In this document: piece by piece, positions 44,501 to 56,500 of the stretch
How the letters are laid out: each line of letters starts with the position of its first letter
Position numbering within the stretch: the first letter of the stretch is position 1
NCBI GenBank assembly: GCA_050084515.1
Contig: CM114271.1
Span: forward strand, 20,956,001-21,020,000
DNA from: Blasia pusilla
Taxonomy: Eukaryota > Marchantiophyta > Marchantiopsida > Blasiales
DNA: 64,000 nt
Direction: 5' to 3'
The notes under the pieces: generated by a model
Told to the model about the DNA's origin: nothing
The model's input: only the letters and a program-made list of their open reading frames with translations
Database searches by the model: none
Position numbers and translations under genes: made by a program

Positions 44501-47500
44501 AGAATTGCGTCACTAGTATTCTCCACAGTAATCTCAAACTCAACATCCGCCCACCTGTTTGCATATCCAACCTTACCCAGTTCTACATGACGCTTTGCAA
44601 GCTTCCCTCTTGAAACACAGATTGAAGCCATGATATTTAACACTTCCACAGTGTCATGAGCAATATTGACCTGATCAGATGGGTGTGTGGCAAGTAAAAT
44701 GTCTTTACTTCTTCCTGTAGAAGAACTCTGTACTTTTACAAATGTCAGCAATCCTTCAATTTTAGACAATTTACCAGCACTAAGACGATCAATATCTGAC
44801 ACCCACAATCGACCAAGATCCAAGAAAGATACGAAGATTCTGGTTATAGAAAAAGGCTCCACGACAAATCCTCCTCCACAAGGTGCAAGGTTGGTGACGA
44901 GCTCAGACAAATCTCCTCTGATCAACTCCTCATATACCTTGTCCCCAAACTGAGACTTATTATATGCCTCCACAACCTCAATCCCTCCAAGTGTTTCATC
45001 ACGTACTGTAGACATAGCAATCTGAGAGACGTTGGCAGAGTATTCCTCTTTTCTCCCTACTTCATATGCGGCACTGAGGTTGTTCTGTGTATCTACAAGC
45101 ACTGGTAGGTTACTGAAAGGCTGCAAATAAATGCGCTCTTGCAAATGATTTCTGATGACCAGTGAAGAGTGATAAGGACGAAGGTCAGAGATTGAATAAT
45201 CAGAAACCTCTAAGCTCTCCAAAGTAGAGGAGCCAGCTGATATTGTTCGTTTGTGGACTGGTGAGATAAAAACGGTTCCCAGGTCAAGAACAGAATTTGG
45301 TTCCAGCAGCACACCATCTTCACACCCAAAACCTCCGAACCTCTTCACCTGCCTGTCAGTCAATCCATCCGTTTTGCCGAATGATCTGGTCAAACTTGCA
45401 CAAAAGAAATCTCCAGCAGACAGTGTCTTCCGAATTTGTCTACTAACCGCCTGTTCGATTCCTGCTTCATTTGTAGGTGATAATGGTAGAACATGAACAC
45501 TACTTTCTAAATTAGTACTTATTTTTCCGTTCGTAAGCCTAGATTTTTCTGCTGGATGAGAATCTAGACCCGGGAGGGTAAAGGTACTATCTTGCTTGTA
45601 GTGGCAATGAGACAGCGATGGCTCTGGATTAGATTCGACTAGACCTCCATCCACAAATAGGCGGAGTACTACCTCTGCAGTCTGTCCCAAACAAGAAAGA
45701 TTTTGAACAACCACCTTGTCTTCGATAAGACCATAGGCAATCACTGGCAAGGAGAACTTCACAGTCATATCTGACTTTCCAAAACTTCCATTAATGCGCG
45801 CAGCCTCCTTGCCAACCAAGCGTCCTTCAGGAACAGAAAGCACTGCTTTCTTTGAGGTCAAAGAAAAATGCAAGGGCATCTGGGTACTAGGATTGGAAAC
45901 CAGGAAATCACCCGTCACAAATCCCCCGACTTCTGTCACACGGCCCAAATCGATCATTGGTGTTGAAACTTGCAAGAGGCTCCTACCAACTACTGCTCGA
46001 AACTTCACCATGATTTCATCCACAGCTTTCTCTTGGCTCGAACTTCCAACCCCTCCCACATCTGTACGTATTGAACGTGCAGTAATCCTCATTCCACCAA
46101 TAATTTCTCTGCACTGCCCTCCTTCAAAGGCTGTTGCATCCCCGCTAGGTCGTAAGCACATAAAGACAGTCGTGTGTGCACGACCAGTCAAGTGCAACTC
46201 ATCTGTTCGCTTCAGACCTTGTGAACTAGTCGAAATATATACCTGCTTTGCCAGATTGGATCGAAATGACAGGAGCAGCGACTCAGATGCAAGGTTTTGC
46301 AGCCTCAGTGGGACAACCTTTTCACAAGAGGGAGCGTTTATGAAGCAAAAGCCCATATCTAGAGCACTTCCATCTGGCAGGTCAGGCAAATGCAGACAAA
46401 GAACCCTTGTTGGCAACATTGATATACCAACGTGGGTTTCAGAGAGGCATGATGAACTTTGTAGATGAACCGAATACATCTGCTTTCCAGGCTTCACTGG
46501 TCGACCAGTGACTTTCATAGTTACAGATGCATGGCCTTCAATCTGTCCACAAACAGGACTCACACACATAACTGAATCATTAGAAGCCGGAACAAGACCT
46601 TCCGCCATAATTTCACCAGACGAGGCACTTGAAAGGTCGGTGAGTCTAACGATATTATCAGATGAGAGCTTCTTCTTCCATCCTGTCACTCTTGCAGTGA
46701 AAGTCAGAGTTGATCCTGTCCTGTTTTTTATGATCAAATCTTGAATAAGTACAGTGTTAAGGTCCGACTCGGGGAAAACTATACTGGATGGAACCACTTT
46801 GATGCATCTTTCGAGTTGCTTCACGTGAACGAGCAACTGTTGTGACAACCCATCATCAGGCCGTGCCTGCATGGTTAGCACCCCTGTAGCTTGCGTCTTC
46901 CGCTCATATGCTCCAGGTACTCTACTGCCTTCAACGCCACTAAGATTTGAATGGCATGCCAGCATATTGAGCTCCAGAGATTCATCTGGACGAGTAAGTG
47001 TCACCACTGAGACTGTGCCACTTTTCAGTAACAACGATGACACGAATATATTGTCCACAGTCGAATAGTCAGAAGCCTCAGGTTTTTCCCAACGTAATTT
47101 TCTGGGATTCAAATGCGCAGAAAAGATGGCCAAATTTCCACCTTCCACGTACGATCCTATACCGTCATCAAGATTGCCTACCCACAAGTCCACAGAATCG
47201 GGCTCGCCGTCCCACGCAAGGTGTAACTGGATCCAAATGTCTTGGGGTGCAACTGACCTGATTGCAAAAGATCCCTCCCTTCTATCATGGTCGGGTGAAT
47301 CTTCTAGAATCAATTCCCCTACAAAGAACGCCTTGGCTAACTCTTGGTCTTTGTGAGAAGCTAAACTTCTAGCCAGAGCTGCAGCGGATGACAAATCCAT
47401 TCCCATATCATCATCACCATCTCTTTGTTCAAGTAACCTTACTGCTTGATCTTGTGACGATTGCAGGAGGTCTATCTTGAAGAGTGGCTCGAGCCCAAAG

Positions 47501-50500
47501 AGACCACTATAACTTTCAGATCTGCTGCCATCATCTTCATCCAAACCAATTCCTTCAGATACATTGTCCGTGGGAGTAAGTCCCTCTCCCTCTTCACCCC
47601 ACTGTAGAATATGGTTCTTTGAACCCCATTGATCTCCACTCAATACATGATTAAAGCTGGTAGCTAAGTTACGTGAGGCAGAGGAACCCCCACCTACCTG
47701 GTCCCTAGTCAAAATTGAACCATCAAAAGGAGATGCAGATGAGCATAGATCAGGTGATGAACTTCTGAAAAGACTCTGTATTGCAGCTGATTGAGGGGTG
47801 TCACCCGCCAGCGGAGAAGTAGGAGTTGAACTTTCAGGAGACAAACTTGGGGACGGTGCCATCAGGGGATGGCAGGACACTCCTGGAGTCATGGTTTGCT
47901 GTTCAATCTCAAAAGCGTAAGATCAGAAAAAGGAAGGAAGGCACAACACGGATGAACATCCGCAACAAATCTGAAGATTCCATATCATTCATAAACATAG
48001 TAATTCAATCATTGAGAAATAAAGAAAACGGTTATTTCTCCTTCACATCTCTACAGTCGAAACACTCCTATTTATGGACTACATTCAGATCTTTATGCTT
48101 GTTCATCTCGCTGTGATTTACATCTACTGGTACTGCAAAAGTACGCGGCAATAGATTAGTGCAGATTCAAAACACTGCTTACCAGCTTCAAGTTAAAAGG
48201 CTTTGAATGAAGTGTCACAGGCATATCTTCAAGGGCAGCATCCTGGAGCAAAGTCGCTTCATAGTGCACTTTCTTCACATTATCCTGAAATTTTTCACCC
48301 ATGATGACTGCTCAATAAACTTATGTCATCTACGCCTGATTCCTTACCACAACCAGTTCCTTTTTTCTTTACCAAGGTCCTAATTTGAGATCCAGGAATT
48401 CCTGACCAACGTTAAAATGATTATTGTGATACTCTGCCGGCCACTCAACGTCTACTTCAAGCTAACTCAGCTGCTGGATAACTCCAGAGCTTGATATAAG
48501 ATACTGCTGGCTCCCCCAAACAGATTGCATGAGATAGAACAGCAACTGAATGACTTGAAAGAATCAGAGAATTGTTACCTGGTTTTTACTCTCATAAGCA
48601 ACGAGAGTTCCTCCAATTCTTTGATTCATAGGAGTTGGTGCTGACGATGACATAAGAATGCTGACAAGAACAGTCTTCACAAAAGGATGGAAACAAGCAC
48701 CTGATAGTTAGCCGACTGTAGTCACACATTAAGTGATTCGAGCTAGTTGGCTCTCAAGACTCGAAACAAATGAAAAACGTTTTGGCCATATTCAGATGAG
48801 ATTCCTCAGACTTGAGATTCACTCACAAGGGAAAACACATTGGAGAATTTGCAATTCAGTAGAAATTGAAAATGAAGAGAACTTCCATGAGAACAGGTGT
48901 GACTTGGAAGGGAATGATAAAAAACGGGGTGGAATTTGAAGGGCTATGACATCCCACAGAGGTAGGACTCCAAGAAGGCTCCAACCTAGCTTGGAATCTG
49001 ACTAATTCTTTTGTGTTTCTCTGCGTAGGGGGCCATGGCGGTTAGACCCAAGGTGCATTTGGTTCAGTAAGATGAATAAAAGCTTGTGATGAGCCGGTTC
49101 CTGACAAATCCACAAACAGAAATCCTGAAACATCCACGGTACCTGAATATGGAACCTGTCATGTCCAGTGGAACCCGGTCCCAATAACTAAGTTTTTACA
49201 TTACTAGGGGAAGTCAAAGACACTTCCCATAGAAGGATCTATGCAGACTCGTTCTGCATGCAAAATGGATATCTCCTCAGGTCCTCGTTTCATCCATACA
49301 AAGAAAGCTGTTTCCTCGGGATGTTCACTAGCTCCATTTATTTGCCACTAGAACAGAATTCAGTATTATTTGCACTTCTTCTATGCAGGCCTTTTCTTAA
49401 TGACATGCGGATGTTTTAGTCTTCCCCGGGTAACTTCTACGTGGGGAGTATTTGACTTCCCCTATTGTGACTGAAAGACTAGACGATTGGGCTTCTAAGG
49501 ACACCGTAGCCTTCTACTACTATCAATTACCTTGTCTCGGATGGTTTAGCCTACCTAACTACTACAAATCTTGTAATTTCAAGTGCGGTGGTCCTCTTCT
49601 GTCCCCATGAACAATAAAGCACTTCGATCATTTGTACCAGATGCATGAAATACAGGAAGAATCAGTATCAAATAGTTTAACCTCACAGTACCTTAGAATC
49701 GCCACCTTTCAAGCTGAGACTGACATGTCCAACTGACGCTTTGGATAGAGAAGATGATTTTCTCCCCAAGTCTTGACCTGTTCCTTGAAAATTGACATCC
49801 AACCGACTGTGATTCAATCGAGAAGCAGTATCACTGGTACTGTGGCCGTTCTCCTCCTTGTGGATCTCCGCACTGGTCGATTCGATTTCTTTTCCAGTTG
49901 AGACTGCAGATGAAATTTGCGCCCTGAGCTCATTGATTTGCTTACGCACCTTTGCTGCCTTGTCTGCCTTGCCCTTCCGCTCAAAGGCTAATCCCTTCCT
50001 CTCCAGAGAATCGATAAGCTCTTGCTCTGGTGCAAGGGTCCCCTGTGAGGAGCGCTTACGTTTCTCCTCCACCACAAACCTCAGAACAGGTAGGGATGCT
50101 TCACTTAAATTATTCATGGACTTGGACATTCTTTCATCACATCCAGAGTCGGCTACCTTTAATGTGAATGTTCGAGATTGCTTGCTATTGTTCACAATGA
50201 CAACGCTTTCTGGTGTTGACCAGATGCCTGCCTGCACTGCCCCAAAATCAATGCTGGATGTGTTGAGCCAAAATGTATCAGCTCGGCTGATAGTTGCCTT
50301 AAGAGTAACCACCTGATCATTGCCAGGATCATACACATTACTCACAACAAGTGTCTCACGAAAGGAACCTCCAAGGGAAGGTTGGAACACGAAATTCACT
50401 TCTCGACCAGAGTGAGGTTGTAAGACACCGGAACGTCCATTGAGTATGTGCAAGTCACCAGACGCAATAGATCCTGTCCACATTTATATAAAGAAAATTA

Positions 50501-53500
50501 AAAAAACCATGCCACACTTACAGACGACATCATTTCCTAGCGATCATTATTGAATGTAGAAAAATCAATGCTGACACAATGATCATCACACATTGGGGAC
50601 AAATATAATACATATTGAAAGACCACAAGATGTAGTGTAATACCAGTCTTTTTCAGTTTGTACAGCAATGGAACATCTGAATGGTTCATCAGCACCAGAG
50701 TTTTTGCACGATGCTCATTCGTAAGAAGTTTCCCAAAACTTATATTTTTCTGTGCCAAAGAGAGGAGAGCTCGACATATCTAGAATACAGCCAGTAAACT
50801 ATTTTAGATGAGTTTGTTGTTGGTTAAACTAGCTCTCACGTTGGTAAAATTGCATTGATAGTCGAAGGTACTCGGATGCACTCTTCAAAGCTAGATAAAC
50901 ATATAAATATATGACTTTTCTTGAGAGTTCAACAATGTAAGGTCTGCAAATAAAGCTGCTCCAGGAAGGCTGATGAACTTGAAGAAATGTAAAACAGATA
51001 TCACATGTATACCCTGAAATGAACAGGTAGCTCTCGAGTAAGAAGATCCTCGTCCATTATGTGTTCAAGAAATCCGCCTTCAAGAAGTTCCTGACGTTCC
51101 TTGTCCCACTCCAAGAGTTGTATGTTAACCTGACAAGCCTCTCAAGTGTAAGTAAGATAGCAAATTTAGACTAAAATGAAGAAAAGTAGGCATGGCGTGA
51201 GAACCACACCATATCCATTCAAGTTGCATCAGTTCACATTCAACTTTTAAGGAAAAAATATTTCGGCCCTTGAAAGTACGACCAGGTCAGTCCACAAGGG
51301 ACTCGGAGGACCAAGGTCTTAAGAGGAAATCACAGACAGGAGGCATCTACATCTCGTTCAAAAGTCCAAATATTACCTTTGCTGTAAGTTGCTGAAGCTT
51401 CCCTTGCAGAGAAGAACGAGTTTGACCGTTTACATTCAGCAGGACATACAGCATCTTCGTTTCCCCAGGAAGAAGCTCAAGTTTCCTTACTGGGGTCAAA
51501 GTCCTAGGGAGGTCTTCCAAGACATGCATGAGTAAATCACGATCCTTTATCTGATTCTCAACATACTGATGACAGAATAACAAGAAACTTGCGTTAGAGA
51601 AAGGATTGTTATCGAGACATCCCAAGAACTAATGCTCTTGCCGTTTCACAGCTGAAATATCTGTGCTTGGCTAGGACACACTTGATCTCCACGCTGCTAT
51701 TGGTTGTCTGTGTTGCTGGAGGTACCTCCGAGGGGACATCAGAGAAAAAGCACTGACCTTCTACTTGAGTCTACTTGAAGAGCAAAACGTGCATGTAAAT
51801 TGAACTCGTACCTGCTTCTCACCCTCTTCATCTGAAAATGAACTGTTCGAAATAACATGATTCCCCAGCCGCATGAGTACCTCCTCTATACCCTCATGCG
51901 ATACTTCTTCCTGGCCTGTTTCTGACACAACATTCTGTCCTTCCTCAATTGCACTCAGCAGCGCACTGCTTTGTACTCTTTTCAAAAAGCGAGGTGCATG
52001 GTCTTCCCCTGAAACACCAAATGGCTTTGCAGCAACAAGTGATTCGCTGTTCAATTCACCTTCCCCAGTCATAGACCTGGGAACAGATTGACCAAGTCCT
52101 GGTGTTTTATCCCCACCATTGCTTGTAAAGGAACTGGTAGCAAGATCTAGACACATTCTGACAGAACATAACAAAAGCTGGTCAGTTGCGCAGTACTTGA
52201 CCCTGTGCTTCATGGATTAATCACCTTCACAAGTTTTTAGAACATTCCATCACGGATTGAAATTGGGAGTACTCTGATATCCCATGTTAGTTTACCCTTT
52301 CCTAACAGCTTCAAATTTTCATACGTCCCTACACATGTTTTAATCGTGGATATGATCTCCCCAGTAATAACTTCAGTGCTACTAGCATTACGTCCACTTT
52401 TCAGCTGAGCTCTTCCTAGGGACAAGGAAACATCCACAACTCCAAAATAATTCTTAGATGTGGTTTTGCAGGTTTACCAACCTCATTCTTGTCTTCTTTT
52501 CAGATGTGGTGAAAGGTCGTTTCGGGGGCATTGCCCTTTTCTGGCCCTGCTGCACAAGAAATGGAGCTGAGTCGACGATTGCCTTGCTCAGACGTGGTTG
52601 TGATTCTTCAAGAGTTTCAAGAATTTTCTCCTTGTTCACCAACGCAGCATAGGCTCTTCATATGCAACCAACAAGCCCAGAAAAGGAAATTGAGCTAAGC
52701 ATATAGAATATTGGCTCTGTCATACCACACACCATAGATTCGGAACAATGCTCTTAGGTTGCCAGGGCCTAGAACGACACGGAAACTGGTGTGAAAATAA
52801 TCAGTTGGCATAAAAATGCAAGCAACATGTTACATGCAAGGACCTCGACGACTGGAGACAGCTACAAAATATAAGAGTGCGCACACAAGGTACAAGTTTA
52901 GTACCACCTTCTCCTGCTCTCGTGACCATCTTCCTCACTTCCCTCGCTGAGTGTGCTCGATGTGTCATCTCCGGCTTCGGACTGTAATTCATCTCGTAGC
53001 TGATAGATTCCCAGCTCCTCCAGCATAGATGTATTGAAACCAAGCACTAAGGACTTACCTGTGATATTCTCAATGGATAGAGTTCGTATGCTCGGGTTGT
53101 TGACAATGACACTGTGGCATCCCAATACGCCATGTCAACTTTCCAGACAACCTATGGAGCAACCAGAATCTATAGCAAACTCAGTTTGATTCTGAAAGAA
53201 CTATTGTGTGTTCGCCAATCTTCACAGATATCCATACATTATTCACCACCCAAGACTACAAGGTACCTACGTAATCATCTCAAAAGTAGTGCGCAGAATG
53301 ATGTAAGTCGTATCAGAACAGATGCTTAGCAAAGCAAAAAAAATAATACCCAGCCAGAGATAGTATAGTTCCAAACTCACCAATCAAAATTTAGGAAGTT
53401 GTCTGTAGAGGGTGTTCGTAGCTTGTAAAACAGAGAGTGAAGGAGAACATGATGTCGATCCATGATCTTGGCTCGAGCTTCCAGAGTCTGCTGATTGTTC

Positions 53501-56500
53501 TTGTTGTAAAAATTATTAATTGTGATTTGTTTGCGGTACGTTAAGTTGATCTTGAGGGGTACTAATTCGATGTCCAAGCTATATGATTGTCGAGGAGCAA
53601 TTGGCACTCTACCTTCCTTTTTCTTAAAGCTCAGTACCGTAGATGAAACATATAAGGCCACAAGAGCAGGGAGATCGGAAAGATTCATGATTTCAACAGT
53701 AGCCAATTTGTGGGATCCGATGTTGCAGTCGCCAAAATTTAGCTCTGGAGTGGACAGCTTCACAATCGAGGTGCACACACGAGCCTTGCACTAATTTCAC
53801 CAAAGAGAGAAAATTAAACACAATATTCATGTCATTGTAATATTTTTGTTATTGTAAAATCACCACCAACAGATTCAAAAGGAAAAAACAATGGTCGGAG
53901 GAAACCCATTCCTCAACCACCAGACCAGACAAACAGTGCTAATAATCAATAGATGCTGTAAAATGCAGTTGGAATGTGGTTTTTTCCAACTTTACAGAGG
54001 TGTGTTTCAGAGAAGACAGAATGCCTTGAGGTGTTAGCGACATGATACCCAGCAGACGGAAAGGTTTTACATCTGAAGTAATTGCACACCCACAAGGTGA
54101 AGTGTATGTACCTGAATAATGTTGGAGAACCGTTGCTTGCTACGACCTTTCTTCTCCTCGCACTTTAAGGCAAGACGGAAGGTACGTCTTTGCAGTCTCA
54201 CTGCCTTCGTTTCGTCTGATGCACCATCTGCGCAGAACCACACTAGTAGATTCTTCCCTTCACCACGTCCAAGTGACAATTCTTCGATCCTGTTCTTCTC
54301 ATCAAATTTGATACTTGTACCAACAGAATCCTCCTGCAGAACAGAGGTCTGAAGGTTCAAAGAAAATGACCATAACAAGAAGGAAAGTCCTCATGATTCT
54401 ATCTCAAGGAGTTTACTTCAAATGGAAACCAAACATTATAGAGCCATACAAATCATACACAGCTACCAATTGGAAGCATCTTAATAACAGAGCAAGAAAG
54501 AAGCTGCATGCACTGACCAATTTGTGACTTGGTGCGGTAGAATCTATTTCATCTTCGGTAGCTGGCAGGATGTCTTCAAGAAGCTTTGTATCATGCTCAT
54601 AATTATTCGTAGGAGCACTTGACATGTCCAGCTCTGTCTGCAGGTAAAAGTTGACCTTATCACCTGGAGCATGATCGGTACCCAGATTCACTACCAAAGC
54701 CTGCAAATTCAAACCTCTCATCAGGACCGAAAAAAAAATAGCTTTTCCTGGCTTCCTAGAATAGTTGAAACTCCTGCGAATTCCTCCAGCTCTCATAATG
54801 GCCAAACATCTTGGATAGACCCCAACAAACCTCTGTCCCTCAATGCAATTTGGCCCAACAAAACAAAACCTCTAGATTTCGGGTATACTGGTGATATCTG
54901 CGCTTATAGTATTGTTCAAGTTTCACAGTTCATATGTGGCTTATGAAGACGTGGTCTTGAAATGGAAAAACTTTTCACTCACAGAAGGGAAGACGGACTA
55001 TGTAGACATCACAGTATGGAATGACTTGAAGATAGACAACACTATTTGCTCAGTGCAGCTCCCATGAGATAATGAGAAGGAAATTCCTTAAACTATTCGA
55101 GGACCTTTTCTTAAGAGTGAAACGCTTCAGGGATAGTGTGAGCGAGGTTCAAATTGCATGACTTTGTCTTGGTGATAGACTACAACATCCAGGGCACTAA
55201 ACTTCCTGGGACACCACAGGCTTCTAGTTGTAACTTCCCTAGTCTGCAAGAATTATAAGTGAAGCAAAGATAGTGAATTGTAAGTCTCATCATCCTCTTG
55301 GATCTCCATAGACAAGAGATCGGTACATTGTTCGTTCTAGTAAAGAGATGATTCGAAACCATGACTTGTACCTCTTGAGTGATATTTCGCAGAGTCAGCA
55401 TCTGGCAGGTCCCATTACATGAATAACAATCACCAAAATCCAAGACACCATCCTCACCGACACCAGTGACAAGAAGCCCCTCTTGTCTGTGCTCAGCATT
55501 GACCTGCATTGAGCATACAGTCAGGACATACTTTCTTCACATGAGAATTGGAAGAATAGGCTGAGTGTGGGGGATACGTACGATACATTGTACAGGAATG
55601 CAAGTTGAGTTCCGCTCGTCAAAAGTATTTTCCAGCTGTATTGAGTACGAGAAATCTCCCACATCTCTGGGCTTGTACATCACTCTGATGCGTCGGTGAG
55701 CACAGCTTTTAATATCACCACTTGCAACAGATAGTCCAGTGTCATAGTCTTTAAGATCCAAAGCCTGCAAACAGAAACACTTACTGTCAACTTCACAACT
55801 CTAAGCCTCGGTGAGAATAAAACAACCGAATCCTCATGAAGGACGCCGTCATGCACGCATGCCAAGTCAACAGCTGTACTGTAGATTGTGAATAGACGTC
55901 TTACAGGTTGGTCAGCCTGACCGCTCTTGACGTGGAGCTGAAACGCACAAGGAATTTCGGACAAGTTCCAGATGCTGAAATCTTTCACGAATACTCCACC
56001 AGGGACACAGTCATCAAAGACAATATCTTGAACATCTGCCTTTAAATTTGACCTGAATACTGTTGAGTGAAAATGAATCACGATATCTTGACGATTATCA
56101 AGAATGTTTTCGCCAGCTGAACCCAATTGAGTCTGCATATTGTCATTGAGTAATGACGCTGAGAGAAAGATCATTCCATTGACCTTGAAAGTTTGGTCTG
56201 TAAGAGGATAGACGACCTTGGAGGAAGGTTCGGTAGAGACATTTTCATAGACATTCTGTAAAAAAAAGTCAAGATAGAAAGATTTTAGCAATGGCGGCGA
56301 GCGGCGACGCCACTGGGCATGGCATTTACAGTTCTGCATAATGCCACACTAAGCGTGGAAACAAGGTCACAAGGAGTAAAAAATAACATAACTTTCTCGC
56401 ATTTCGTCTCCGGGATTGATAGTTACAGTACTTGATACCGTTGATGAAGTACCTCTACAGAATCTCTTTCAGACACTGGAGAACAATCTCCAGTGCTATA

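Noticed and set aside
45794-46468. A 224-codon + strand frame within the giant gene
   Set aside because: It is the reverse of the 3.76-kb exon, whose minus-strand frame is far longer and carries repeated domain signatures.
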